From: Streptomyces sp. MZ04
GTDB taxonomy: Bacteria; Actinomycetota; Actinomycetes; Streptomycetales; Streptomycetaceae
Length of the DNA: 58,547 nucleotides
Assembly: GCF_004684775.1 (NCBI RefSeq)
Contig: NZ_SRIC01000018.1
Coordinates: 1-58,547, forward strand
Direction of reading: 5' to 3'
Shown: positions 35,391-44,160 of the stretch, in pieces
Position numbering within the stretch: position 1 is the stretch's first letter
Layout: each line of letters opens with the position of its first letter
Notes under the pieces: generated by a model
The model's input: only the letters and a program-made list of their open reading frames with translations
The model's database searches: none
What the model was told of the DNA's origin: nothing
Made by a program: the position numbers and the translations under genes

Positions 35391-36416
35391 TTACAGCACG
35401 CACTCCGCCTCGGCGTAGCGCTCGTCCGGCACCGTCTTCAGCGTCTTGACCGCCTCGGCGAGCGGCACCATCGTGATGTCCGTGCCGCGCAGCGCCGTCA
35501 TCTTGCCGAACTCGCCGCGGTGCACGGCCTCCACGGCGTGCCAGCCGAAGCGCGTGGCGAGCACCCGGTCGTACGCGGTGGGGGTGCCGCCGCGCTGGAC
35601 GTGCCCGAGGATCACCGGACGCGCCTCCTTGCCCAGGCGCTGCTCCAGCTCGCCGGAGAGCCGCGTCGCGATGCCCGCGAAGCGCTCGTGGCCGTACATG
35701 TCCTTGACGCCCTCGTCGAACTCCATGGAGCCGGGGGCCGGCTTGGCGCCCTCGGCGGCCACGACGATGGCGAACTTCTTGCCCGCGGAGAAGCGCTCGC
35801 CGACCTTCGCGGCCAGCTCCTCGATGTCGAAGGGGCGCTCCGGGACGACGATGGCGTGCGCGCCGGCGGCCATGCCCGAGTGCAGCGCGATCCAGCCGGT
35901 GTGGCGGCCCATGACCTCGACGATCAGGACGCGCTGGTGGGACTCGGCGGTCGTCTTGAGGCGGTCGAGCGCCTCGGTGGCGACACCGACGGCCGTGTCG
36001 AAGCCGAAGGTGACGTCGGTGACGGCGATGTCGTTGTCGATCGTCTTCGGTACGCCGACGATCGGAAGGCCGCCGTCGGACAGGAGGCGGGCCGCCTTGA
36101 GCGTGCCCTCTCCGCCGATCGGGATGATCGCGTCGAGACCGAGGTCCTGGACGTGCCCCTTGGCCCGCTCGACGCCGTCGCGCAGATGCGCGGGCTGTAC
36201 GCGGGACGAGCCGAGAATCGTTCCGCCGCGGGCCAGGATGCCGCCGACCGCGTCAAGGTCGAGCTTGCGGTAGTCGCACTCAAGGAGACCCTTCCAGCCG
36301 TCGTGGAAGCCGATGACCTCGTCGCCGTGGTCGACGACAGCACGGTGCACCACCGAACGGATGACGGCGTTCAGGCCGGGGCAGTCGCCGCCGGAAGTCA
36401 GGACACCAATGCGCAT
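35391..36416 (-). CDS. pfkA: 6-phosphofructokinase
   Basis: This is a 341-residue group A phosphofructokinase: GVLTSGGDCPGLNAVIR at the N-terminus, GGEGT at 101-105, PKTIDND at 123-129 (catalytic Asp127/Asp129), and EVMGRHTGWIA. It phosphorylates fructose 6-phosphate in glycolysis. Gly104 predicts use of ATP, while Lys124 is usually seen in PPi-type enzymes; this mixed signature is known from the ATP-dependent enzyme of S. coelicolor. The start at MRIGVL is the family start. Confidence 0.94.
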   Translation of the reverse strand: MRIGVLTSGGDCPGLNAVIRSVVHRAVVDHGDEVIGFHDGWKGLLECDYRKLDLDAVGGILARGGTILGSSRVQPAHLRDGVERAKGHVQDLGLDAIIPIGGEGTLKAARLLSDGGLPIVGVPKTIDNDIAVTDVTFGFDTAVGVATEALDRLKTTAESHQRVLIVEVMGRHTGWIALHSGMAAGAHAIVVPERPFDIEELAAKVGERFSAGKKFAIVVAAEGAKPAPGSMEFDEGVKDMYGHERFAGIATRLSGELEQRLGKEARPVILGHVQRGGTPTAYDRVLATRFGWHAVEAVHRGEFGKMTALRGTDITMVPLAEAVKTLKTVPDERYAEAECVL

Positions 36417-36573
36417 AGCCCGGGAAACCTTTGCAACGTGGGCCGAAGTCCGGACCACGTCGTCCGGCTGGAACCCCGCCACCCTATAGGCGGCAGGGGG
36501 CGGGGCCGCACCGGGCGTCCGACTGCTGGACGCGGCCGCTCACTTGTGCGGCAAGGGGTTCAGGCGGGCTGCT

Positions 36574-37308
36574 TCAGGCAGGCTGCTGGGCCGCGTTCAT
36601 GCGCTCGGCGCGCAGCGCCTCGTACCAGCGGTCGTCCGTCGGCGGCAGCGCGTTCACATCGAGGGCCAGCTTCAGGAGCAGGTCCGCGATGAGCGGGTTG
36701 CGGGCGAGGACCGGGCCGTGCATGTACGTGCCGAAGACCGTGCCGTTGTACGCGCCCTCGGTGCCGTCACCCGTGCCGTTGCCGCGGCCGAGCGTGACGC
36801 GCGCGAAGGGGCGCGCGGACGGGCCGATGTGCGTGATGCCCTGGTGGTTCTCGAAGCCGGTCAGCGGGGGCAGGCCCAGCTGCGGGTCGATGTCGCCCAG
36901 GACGTCGCCGACGCACCGGTCGCCCTCGCCGCGCGTGGAGATCACGTCGAGCAGGCCGAGGCCCGGCTCGCGCTGGCCGAGGTCGTTGATGAACTCGTTG
37001 CCCAGGATCTGGTAGCCCGCGCACACCGAGAAGACGATGGCGCCGTTGCCGACGGCCCGCTGAAGGCCGCCGTCACGGCGAAGCCGCTCGGCCGCCAGGC
37101 GCTGCGGGCGGTCCTCGCCGCCGCCGATCAGGTAGATGTCGCCGGAGGTGGGCACCGGCTGGTCGCTGCGCACGTCGTAGCGCTCGACCTGGAGGCGGCG
37201 CTGGTGGGCGCGGCGCTCCACGACCAGGGCGTTGCCCTGGTCTCCGTACGTGCTCAGCAGGTCGGGGTAGACCCACACCAGCCGCAGGCTGTTGTCGCTC
37301 ATGCTCAT
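36574..37308 (-). CDS. gatD: Lipid II isoglutaminyl synthase, glutaminase subunit GatD
   Basis: This is a 244-residue CobB/CobQ-like glutamine amidotransferase. The nucleophile is C96 in VFSVCAGYQILGNEF, with the partner His in GFENHQGITHIG. It lies 34 bp downstream of murT. The MurT-GatD complex turns D-Glu of lipid II into D-isoglutamine, an essential or strongly favoured wall modification in many Gram-positives. Position and motifs make the assignment firm. Confidence 0.92.
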   Translation of the reverse strand: MSMSDNSLRLVWVYPDLLSTYGDQGNALVVERRAHQRRLQVERYDVRSDQPVPTSGDIYLIGGGEDRPQRLAAERLRRDGGLQRAVGNGAIVFSVCAGYQILGNEFINDLGQREPGLGLLDVISTRGEGDRCVGDVLGDIDPQLGLPPLTGFENHQGITHIGPSARPFARVTLGRGNGTGDGTEGAYNGTVFGTYMHGPVLARNPLIADLLLKLALDVNALPPTDDRWYEALRAERMNAAQQPA

Positions 37309-37342
37309 TCGTCCCTACGAGGGTCTAGAGGGTCCGGTGGGG

Positions 37343-38581
37343 TCAGTTGCCGACGCGGCGGCGCAGGTCCTGGAACGCGGTGTAGTTCGCGATCGTCTCG
37401 ATCCGTCCGGGCGGCGCGAGCTGCACGGCCTCGTCGAGGGACTCGCAGACGCGGAAGTCCAGGCCCGCGACCTCGAGGCGCACGGCGAGGTCCAGCTTGC
37501 GGTCGCCGAGCACGAAGATCGGGTGTCCTGCCAGGCGCGTGTAGTCGACGTCCCAGAGCCAGGAGGTGTCGGTGCCGTCGGCGCCGCGGGCGTTGACGGA
37601 GAGCACGACAGGGGTCGGCGGCGGGTCGATGAGAGAAAACGTTTCGAGCCAGCCCGCCGGGTTCTTCGCGAGCAGCAGGCGCAGATCGCGGCCCTGGAAC
37701 TGCACGACGTCATAGCGTCCGGCGACGGCCTGGACCTGGTACATCCGCTCCAGGGCGACCTGCGGGGGCACGCCGAAGACGGCGGCGACGGCGGCGGACG
37801 TGGTGGCGTTCGCCTTGTTCGCCCGGCCCGGCAGCTGCAGATGGATCGGCCAGGCCGAGCCGTGCGGGTCCAGGACGTGGTCGCCGGAGAGCACCCAGCT
37901 CGGCGCGGGGCGGCGGAAACCGCACTCTCCGCAGAACCAGTCGTCACCGGGACGCTGCATCACACCGCCGCACGAGGGGCAGGACCAGGCGTCGTCCTTC
38001 CACTCCTGGCCCGCGGCCACCCACACCACGTTCGGGGACGAGGACGCGGCCCAGACGACCAGCGGGTCGTCCGCGTTCGCGATCACGACCGCCTTGGAGC
38101 CCGCGAGGCCCTCACGCCAGTTCTCCGCCATCATGCGGGTCTCGGCGGCGCGGTCCAGCTGGTCGCGCGAGAGGTTGAGCAGCGCGATCGCCTTCGGCTC
38201 CACGTCACGGGCGACACCGGCGAGGTACTTCTCGTCGACCTCGATCACGCCGAACTTGGCGTCCGATCCGCCCGCGAGGGCCGAGGTGATCCCGGCCGGC
38301 ATGTTCGCGCCCAGCGCGTTCGACACCACGGGCCCTGCGGCGCGCAGCGCCTCCGCGAGCAGCCGGGTCGTGGTCGTCTTGCCGTTCGTGGCGGAGACGA
38401 GCACCACGTCCAGGTGCGTGGCCAGTCGCCCGAGCAGGTCGGGGTCGAGCTTGAGTGACACGCGGCCGCCGATCACCGATCCGCTGCCGCGGCCCGCCGC
38501 GCGCGACACCGCCGCGGCGGCCTTGCCTGCCGTCACGGCCAGCTTGGCCCGCGGCGACAGCGGGTCCGTGTTGCCTGCCAT
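37343..38581 (-). CDS. murT: Lipid II isoglutaminyl synthase, Mur-ligase subunit MurT
   Basis: This is a 412-residue Mur-ligase-family protein with the ATP P-loop VSATNGKTTTTRLL, and the DEKY and NLSRDQLDR motifs. A zinc ribbon (CPSCGG and FCGECGF, about residues 208-228) is inserted in the central domain, as in characterised MurT. The C-terminal DUF1727 domain (ENYTAF-like ending NYTAFQDLRRRV) is the MurT marker. It is first in the murT-gatD pair. It diverges from def. Confidence 0.93.
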   Translation of the reverse strand: MAGNTDPLSPRAKLAVTAGKAAAAVSRAAGRGSGSVIGGRVSLKLDPDLLGRLATHLDVVLVSATNGKTTTTRLLAEALRAAGPVVSNALGANMPAGITSALAGGSDAKFGVIEVDEKYLAGVARDVEPKAIALLNLSRDQLDRAAETRMMAENWREGLAGSKAVVIANADDPLVVWAASSSPNVVWVAAGQEWKDDAWSCPSCGGVMQRPGDDWFCGECGFRRPAPSWVLSGDHVLDPHGSAWPIHLQLPGRANKANATTSAAVAAVFGVPPQVALERMYQVQAVAGRYDVVQFQGRDLRLLLAKNPAGWLETFSLIDPPPTPVVLSVNARGADGTDTSWLWDVDYTRLAGHPIFVLGDRKLDLAVRLEVAGLDFRVCESLDEAVQLAPPGRIETIANYTAFQDLRRRVGN

Positions 38582-38724
38582 CAGTTCTGGATCCTCCTTG
38601 CGTACGGCGCCGCGCCTGCCCCCGGCAACGCGATGGACCTCAGCCTATCGAGATCCACTCGCAAGCCCGAACCGCGGCACCACCCCGACCCCGGGGCTCT
38701 GAAGAGGACCGTACCCTTGCGGCC

Positions 38725-39264
38725 ATGCGACACGGCTCGATCCCGGGCGCCTCAGGGCGCGTACGACCCCTGACCCTGCTCGGTGACCCCGTGCTGCACA
38801 ACCCCTGCGAGGAGGTCACCGACTTCGGCCCCGAACTGGCCCGGCTCATCGAGGACATGTACGCCACGATGTACGCCGCCCAGGGCGTGGGCCTCGCCGC
38901 CAACCAGATCGGCGTGAATCAGCGGGTCTTCGTGTACGACTGCCCCGACGACGAGGACGTGCGCCATCTCGGGTACGTGGTGAATCCGCGCCTGGTGGAG
39001 GCGGACGGCGTCAGTGTGCGCGGGCCCGAGGGCTGTCTTTCGCTGCCGGGTCTCGAGGCGGGCACGCCGCGCTTCGACCACGCCGTGGTGGAGGGCTTCG
39101 ACCGGCTCGGCGCGCCGGTGCGGGTGCACGGCACCGGCTGGTTCGCGCGCTGCCTGCAGCACGAGTGCGACCACCTCGAGGGCGGCGTCTACACCGACCG
39201 CGTCACCGGCTGGCGGCGGCGCAGGGTGCTGCGGGCCGCCGCCAAGGCGCCCTGGAGCGGCTGA
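38725..39264 (+). CDS. def: Peptide deformylase
   Basis: This is a 179-residue deformylase that removes the N-formyl group from new proteins. All three motifs are intact: GVGLAANQ (residues 54-61), EGCLS (102-106, Zn ligand C104) and HECDH (146-150, ligands H146, H150 and general base E147). It is not next to fmt, so it may be an additional copy. The ATG at 38725 gives the family length. A 10-bp hairpin overlaps its stop. Confidence 0.94.
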   Translation: MRHGSIPGASGRVRPLTLLGDPVLHNPCEEVTDFGPELARLIEDMYATMYAAQGVGLAANQIGVNQRVFVYDCPDDEDVRHLGYVVNPRLVEADGVSVRGPEGCLSLPGLEAGTPRFDHAVVEGFDRLGAPVRVHGTGWFARCLQHECDHLEGGVYTDRVTGWRRRRVLRAAAKAPWSG

Positions 39265-39278
39265 ACCGCGCTCCAGGG
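39250..39278. terminator. Hairpin between convergent def and TetR genes
   Basis: CCCTGGAGCG (39250-39259) pairs with CGCTCCAGGG (39269-39278) across a 9-nt loop that includes the def stop. It could serve both converging transcripts. Confidence 0.6.
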
Positions 39279-39283
39279 GCCGC

Positions 39284-39931
39284 TCAGAAGCCGGGGCCGC
39301 CGAGGCGGTCGCCCGCCGCCGCGAGCCTGCCCCACAGCAGATCGGCCAGGCTGCTGACCAACTCGGCGCGCGAGCACGGCCGTTCGCCGAGCCACCAGTC
39401 GCCGGCCGCATGCATCATGCCGACTATGCCGTGCCCCCACACGCGGGCGAGCTGCGCGCTGCCGGGGCCGAGGTCGACCCGCTCCTCGATGACCTGCGCG
39501 AGCTCCTCGCCCATGCGGCGCAGCAGGGGAGCGGAGTGCAGACCCACGTCGAAACCCTGCTCGCCGGAGGTGGCGCCCTCCGACGGATGCATCAGGAACC
39601 GGTACACCTGCGGGCGGGCCTCGATCGCCGCCAGGTAGGTGTCAAGGGTCCGCTCGACCCGCTCCCTGCGGTCGGCAGGGGCGTCCAGGGCGGCGCGCAG
39701 CGCGCCGAGCAGCGCGTCGGTGTGCCGCTTGGCGAGCGCGGCGTACAGACCGCCCTTGTCGCCGAAGTGGCGGTACAGGATCGGCTTGGTGATGCCCGCC
39801 TCGGCGGCGATGGCGTTCATCGAGGCACCGGGACCGTCGCGCAGCACCACCCGGTCGGCGGCCTCCAGCAACTCGCGCCGCCGGCGCTCGGCAGACCGCT
39901 GCTGCTCGGTCTGCTGTGTGGTGGTCTCCAT
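39284..39931 (-). CDS. TetR-family transcriptional regulator
   Basis: This is a 215-residue regulator with the TetR N-terminal domain RRRELLEAADRVVLRDGPGASMNAIAAEAGITKPILYRHFGDKGGLYAALA and a C-terminal helical effector domain (YRFLMHPSEGATSGEQGFDVGLHSAPLLRRMGEEL) that resembles FadR/KstR-like lipid regulators. It is divergent from an acyl-CoA dehydrogenase, with a palindrome between, so it probably represses fatty acid or acyl-CoA catabolism genes. Confidence 0.9.
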   Translation of the reverse strand: METTTQQTEQQRSAERRRRELLEAADRVVLRDGPGASMNAIAAEAGITKPILYRHFGDKGGLYAALAKRHTDALLGALRAALDAPADRRERVERTLDTYLAAIEARPQVYRFLMHPSEGATSGEQGFDVGLHSAPLLRRMGEELAQVIEERVDLGPGSAQLARVWGHGIVGMMHAAGDWWLGERPCSRAELVSSLADLLWGRLAAAGDRLGGPGF

Positions 39932-40018
39932 AGCGTTTCTCTCCCGCCCGTGCGATTGCGTGACGCACGCGCAACGTAACACCCCGCAGGATGTGCCGAT
40001 CGAACGGGCGGCCGGGAG

Positions 40019-40067
40019 TTGACAGCGGCTACCGGCCAGTAACAGACTCCCGTTACCGCAAGTAACG
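40019..40067. promoter_or_regulatory. Promoter and operator for the acyl-CoA dehydrogenase
   Basis: TTGACA (40019-40024) followed by TAACAG (about 40040) suggests a promoter. Downstream is the palindrome CGTTAC-N5-GTAACG (40051-40067) with perfect 6-bp arms, 30 bp before the dehydrogenase ATG. A further half-site, CGTAAC, lies at 39975-39980. The adjacent TetR is the natural ligand. Confidence 0.6.
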
Positions 40068-40096
40068 CATGTCTTGATCGCAGTCCTGGAGGGGTC

Positions 40097-41323
40097 ATGG
40101 CCGAGTTCACCATGGAGCTCAACGACGAGCAGAAGGAGGTCCGGGACTGGCTCCACGGTTTCGCCGCCGATGTGATGCGCCCCGCGGCCGCCGAGTGGGA
40201 CGAGCGCGAGGAGACTCCCTGGCCCATCATCCAGGAAGCGTCCAAGCTCGGGATCTACTCCCTGGACTTCTACGCCCAGCAGTTCTTCGACCCGACGGGC
40301 CTCGGCATCCCGATGGCGACCGAGGAGATCTTCTGGGGCGACGCGGGCATCGGCCTGTCCATCATGGGCACGGGCCTGGCCGCCGTCGGCGTGCTGGCCA
40401 ACGGCACCGAGGAGCAGATCGGGACCTGGATCCCGCAGATGTACGGCGACGTGAACGACGTCAAGGTGGCCGCTTTCTGCTCCTCCGAGCCCGACGCGGG
40501 ATCGGACGTGGCCGCGATGCGCACCCGCGCCGTCTACGACGCGGCCAAGGACGAGTGGGTCCTCAACGGCACCAAGACCTGGGCGACCAACGGCGGCATA
40601 GCCAACGTCCACGTCGTCGTCGCGGTCGTCGACGCCGAACTCGGCTCGAAGGGGCACGCCTCCTTCATCGTCCCGCCGAACACCCCCGGCCTCTCCCAGG
40701 GCCAGAAGTTCAAGAAGCACGGCATCCGCGCCTCGCACACCGCCGAGGTCGTCCTGGAGGACGTCCGGATCCCCGGCCACTGCCTCCTCGGCGGCAAGGA
40801 GAAGCTGGACGAGCGCCTCGCCCGCGCCCGCGAGCGGGCCAAGACCGGCGGCGAGCGTGTGAAGAACGCCGCGATGGCCACCTTCGAGGCGTCCCGCCCG
40901 GCCGTCGGCGCCATGGCCGTGGGCACCGCCCGTGCCGCGTACGAGGAGGCCCTGGAGTACGCCAAGACGCGTACGCAGTTCGGTCGCCCGATCATCGACA
41001 ACCAGGGCATCGCCTTCCAGCTGGCCGACATGCGTACGCAGATCGACGCGGCCCGTCTGCTCGTCTGGCGTGCCTCGTGGATGGCGAGCACCGGCAAGAA
41101 GTTCGAGTCGGCCGAGGGCTCCATGTCCAAGCTGTACGCGAGCGAGGTCGCCAAGAAGGTCACCGCGCAGGCGGTGCAGATCCTCGGCGGCAACGGCTTC
41201 ACGCGGGAGTACCCGGTGGAGCGCATGCACCGCGACGCCGCGATCTACACGATCTTCGAGGGCACGAGCGAGATCCAGCGCCTGGTGATCGCCCGTACGT
41301 TGTCGGGGATGCCGATCCGTTGA
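40097..41323 (+). CDS. Acyl-CoA dehydrogenase
   Basis: This is a 408-residue flavoprotein that introduces the 2,3-double bond into acyl-CoA. FCSSEPDAGSDVAAMRTRA is the FAD/substrate motif, and the tail YTIFEGTSEIQRLVIAR holds the catalytic Glu, E388. TQFGRPIIDNQGIAFQLADM is also conserved. An unusual short Arg/Lys-rich insertion (ERLARARERAKTGGERVKNA, about 235-255) is present. The ATG follows GGAGG. Its control by the divergent TetR is likely. Confidence 0.92.
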   Translation: MAEFTMELNDEQKEVRDWLHGFAADVMRPAAAEWDEREETPWPIIQEASKLGIYSLDFYAQQFFDPTGLGIPMATEEIFWGDAGIGLSIMGTGLAAVGVLANGTEEQIGTWIPQMYGDVNDVKVAAFCSSEPDAGSDVAAMRTRAVYDAAKDEWVLNGTKTWATNGGIANVHVVVAVVDAELGSKGHASFIVPPNTPGLSQGQKFKKHGIRASHTAEVVLEDVRIPGHCLLGGKEKLDERLARARERAKTGGERVKNAAMATFEASRPAVGAMAVGTARAAYEEALEYAKTRTQFGRPIIDNQGIAFQLADMRTQIDAARLLVWRASWMASTGKKFESAEGSMSKLYASEVAKKVTAQAVQILGGNGFTREYPVERMHRDAAIYTIFEGTSEIQRLVIARTLSGMPIR

Positions 41324-41339
41324 ACGGGCTTTCCAGTGC

Positions 41340-42128
41340 CTAGGGCGTGTACACGTACGGCGTCGTGACGCTCAGCGGTACGAAGCCCAGGCGCCGGAGG
41401 ATCGGGCGGCTGTCGTCGGACGCGTCCACCTGGAGATAGCGGCAGCCGCGCTCTACGGCGATCCGGGCGCGGTAGGCGACCAGCGCACGGTAGATGCCCT
41501 TGCCGCGCCACCGCGGTGCCGTGCCGCCGCCCCACAGTCCTGCGAAGTCGGTGCCGGGGCAGAACTCCATCCGGGCCGAGCTCACGGGCTCGTCGCCCGC
41601 CATGGCGACGACGGCGACGACGGCGTCCGGTGTCTCGGTCAGCTGGGCGAGGACCCGCTTGGCGAGGCGTTCGCTCAGCCCCGAGCCGTCCTCGCCGAAC
41701 GCCGCCTCGTGGGCGTCCGCCATCAGCCGGGCACCGGACGCGTCCGTCACCGGGAGCAGCCGTACGCCCGCGGGGAGTTCGGGCTCCATGGGCAGTTCCG
41801 CGGCCTCGGCGACCATCACCGTCTCCGGCGGTTCGGGCACGAGCCCGGCCGCTCGCAGCCGGTCGGCGAGGTCTGCGGGGCGGTCGTGGGAGTGCAGCTT
41901 CCACTCGAACTCGCGCCCGAGCGAGGTGTAGTACCGCACCTGCTCGGCGATCGTGGCGTCCGCGGTCGCCGCGTCGACGTCCGCCCAGTGGATGCCGTTC
42001 CAGTCGTACTCCCCGCCCGTCTGGCGGACGACCGCCCCGACGCGTTCTACCCGCGCGCCGGGGCTGTCGCTCCGCGCGTCACGCCTGATCTGCCGGTCGT
42101 ACGCCGCCAGTACCGCTGCCTGATCCAT
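41340..42128 (-). CDS. GNAT-family N-acetyltransferase
   Basis: This 262-residue protein has its GNAT domain in the C-terminal half: SSARMEFCPGTDFAGLWGGGTAPRWRGKGIYRALVAYRARIAVERGCRYLQVDASDDSRPILRRLGF. The RxxGxG/A acetyl-CoA loop reads RWRGKG. The N-terminal half is a second, degenerate lobe. It follows the type III PKS on the same strand after 53 bp, so co-expression with the PKS is possible but not proved. The acceptor is unknown. Confidence 0.87.
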   Translation of the reverse strand: MDQAAVLAAYDRQIRRDARSDSPGARVERVGAVVRQTGGEYDWNGIHWADVDAATADATIAEQVRYYTSLGREFEWKLHSHDRPADLADRLRAAGLVPEPPETVMVAEAAELPMEPELPAGVRLLPVTDASGARLMADAHEAAFGEDGSGLSERLAKRVLAQLTETPDAVVAVVAMAGDEPVSSARMEFCPGTDFAGLWGGGTAPRWRGKGIYRALVAYRARIAVERGCRYLQVDASDDSRPILRRLGFVPLSVTTPYVYTP

Positions 42129-42181
42129 CCGGTCACCTCAGCAGCGGGGGAGGGGCGCGGCAACCGATTTACCGTGCGTTT

Positions 42182-43225
42182 TTACCGTGCGTACCAGCGG
42201 CAGCGCAGCGCGGCGGTGGCGAACCCGGGCCCGAAGGCGATGGTGACGCCGCGGGCGCCGTCGGCGGGTGGATCGGTGTGCGTTCTCTCCAGGACCCGCA
42301 GGATGCTGACGCCGCCGAGGTTGCCCTCGACGGCGAGGGTGTCGGTGGAGTGCCGGGAGCCGTGGGGGGTGAGGCCGAGGGCCGTGGCGGTGTCGGCGAT
42401 GATGCGGGGGCTGCCGGGGTGGATCACCGCGAATTCGGGCGGCTGGGGGCCGTGCCAGTTCTGGAGCTGGGGCAGCGCGTCGCCGACCGCGCTCAGGACC
42501 TTTTTGTCGGAGTCGAAGTGGATCCCGTCCACGCCGATCCGTCCGCGCTGCCGGTCGAGGCTGGCGGGCAGGACGTACTCGAAGCTGTCCTCGATCACGA
42601 GCCCTGGAGTCAGCGGGGCAGAGGTGAGAACGGTCGCGGAGGCGGAGTCCCCGAACAGCGCCTTGTAGATCATCGATTCGATGCCGTCGTCGGAGTGCTG
42701 GTAGATGGCGGAGAGGACCTCGGCCCCCACCACGAGGACCTTGGAGCCGGGGCGCGCGGCGATGAGTTCGGCGCCGCGCATCAGCGCGTGGACGCCTCCC
42801 GGGCAGGCCACCGTGGTCAGCGCGACACGGCGCACGGTGGGGCGAAGGCCGAGCCGCTCGATGAGGTTGACGTCGAGGTTCGGGACGGCCCAACTGGTGG
42901 TGTGCGTCGTGACGATCGCGTCGATGTCCCCGGCGGTGAGCCCTGCCGTGTCGAGGGCCGCGATGGCGGCGCGCTCGGCCATGGCGAGGGCATCGGCGAA
43001 TGCAACGCGGGCACGCTCTCCCATGTCGGCAGAGCCGGAAACGGTGGGGGCGTCCAGCGGGCGGGTGAAATGGCGTGTGTCGACACCGCAGTTGTCGACG
43101 ACACGGAGGATCGCCCGGAGCCGGGGGTGATCGGGATGATGAATGCGTATGTCGTCGGCTATGTCGGACGTGGTGACTTTGTGGTCGCCGAGGACTGTCT
43201 GGGGTCTTGAGACGTATGCGGGCAC
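42182..43225 (-). CDS. Type III polyketide synthase (chalcone-synthase fold)
   Basis: This 347-residue protein keeps the type III triad: Cys141 (TTVACPGGVHAL), His269 (FAVIHPGSPRI) and Asn302 (EGNLGGVS), and the C-terminal GFGPG-like AFGPGF. Such enzymes condense malonyl-CoA units on a starter without an ACP. The block before the Cys (LTTVAC) differs from the QLGC of RppA-like enzymes, so it is not an obvious RppA and belongs to a less studied branch. The start is a GTG (VPAYVSRPQTV) with GGGAG 8 bp upstream. A regulator gene lies upstream on the same strand and a GNAT gene downstream; no P450 or methyltransferase is seen. Confidence 0.9.
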   Translation of the reverse strand: MPAYVSRPQTVLGDHKVTTSDIADDIRIHHPDHPRLRAILRVVDNCGVDTRHFTRPLDAPTVSGSADMGERARVAFADALAMAERAAIAALDTAGLTAGDIDAIVTTHTTSWAVPNLDVNLIERLGLRPTVRRVALTTVACPGGVHALMRGAELIAARPGSKVLVVGAEVLSAIYQHSDDGIESMIYKALFGDSASATVLTSAPLTPGLVIEDSFEYVLPASLDRQRGRIGVDGIHFDSDKKVLSAVGDALPQLQNWHGPQPPEFAVIHPGSPRIIADTATALGLTPHGSRHSTDTLAVEGNLGGVSILRVLERTHTDPPADGARGVTIAFGPGFATAALRCRWYAR

Positions 43226-43338
43226 GAGGCGACTCCCACGGGGGGTTGAGTCGGAAGCGAGGGGTGTGCCACAACGTACTTCACGAAAGTGAAGACGTCC
43301 CCTTCCGAGCCGTGGCACCCAAGGGATATGACGTACCG

Positions 43339-44160
43339 TCAGCGCACGCGCAGCATCGGTGCGCGGGTGTGGGAATTGAGTGCGCCCGGATGGAAGACGA
43401 GGATCATCAGGCGAGCCCCGGGCGCGGTCAGCGGCTGGGCGGCGCACATGGTGACCCAGCCCGGTCCCTTCTCGGCGTGGAGCAAGGGCCGTTCGTCGCC
43501 GTCGGGATGCGGATAGGGGTTGCCGGCGTCATAGGGGATGGCGGTCTCGGGGGCGGCGAGGACTTCCTTCTCTATCTGACGCAAAGTGCAGTCGTCGGGC
43601 CGGGATGCGAGGGCGGCCCGCAACTGCGGCAGGACCATGGGCGCCCAGGCCGTGTGCCAGTCCGTCAGGGTGCGGCGGCCGTCAGGGTCGAGCACCATCC
43701 AGCGCATGATGTTGCCGGGGACGTTCCTGCCGGGAAACATGGTGGTGAAGGCCTCGTTGTGGGCGAGCATGTTCCACGACGCGTCGGTGACGTACGCCAT
43801 GTGCCGCACCCCGTCGACCGCCTCCTGCCACACCCCCGGCACCTCCTTGCCCGACGACTGATGCAGCGGACCCGGCGGCTCCTGCAACAGCGCGTACCTG
43901 CAGAGCGAACCCCACTCCTGCTCGTTGAGACCGAAGAGCCGCGCCACGTCGCGCAGGAGGGAGGCGGGCGGATTGGGGTAACTGCCCGACTCCAGGCGGT
44001 GATACGTACCGATCGTCCGGTGCAGGAGTTGGTCCACCTGATGCTGGGAGAGGCCGCGGGCGCGCCGCCCCTGACCCGTGGGGCGGCTGAAGCCGTGCGA
44101 TTCGGGGTCGATGAGGGCGCGCCGTTCGCGGAGCAGAGCGCGCAGCGCCGTCTTGTTCAT
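43339..44160 (-). CDS. XRE-family regulator with MmyB-like ligand domain
   Basis: This 273-residue protein has an N-terminal helix-turn-helix (LSQHQVDQLLHRTIGTYHRLESG) and a C-terminal MmyB-like domain with VTDASWNMLAHNEAF and NIMRWMVLDPDGRRTLTDWHTAWAPMV. MmyB-type regulators bind fatty-acid-like ligands, which would fit control of a polyketide enzyme made from acyl-CoA. It lies 113 bp upstream of the type III PKS on the same strand. A 6-bp-arm palindrome lies 56 bp before its start. Confidence 0.87.
   Translation of the reverse strand: MNKTALRALLRERRALIDPESHGFSRPTGQGRRARGLSQHQVDQLLHRTIGTYHRLESGSYPNPPASLLRDVARLFGLNEQEWGSLCRYALLQEPPGPLHQSSGKEVPGVWQEAVDGVRHMAYVTDASWNMLAHNEAFTTMFPGRNVPGNIMRWMVLDPDGRRTLTDWHTAWAPMVLPQLRAALASRPDDCTLRQIEKEVLAAPETAIPYDAGNPYPHPDGDERPLLHAEKGPGWVTMCAAQPLTAPGARLMILVFHPGALNSHTRAPMLRVR

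Noticed and set aside
34632..36692. A 686-residue plus-strand frame opposite the ctaG-like gene and pfkA
   Set aside because: It is a shadow of two well-supported minus-strand genes, with shadow-like composition and no family features.
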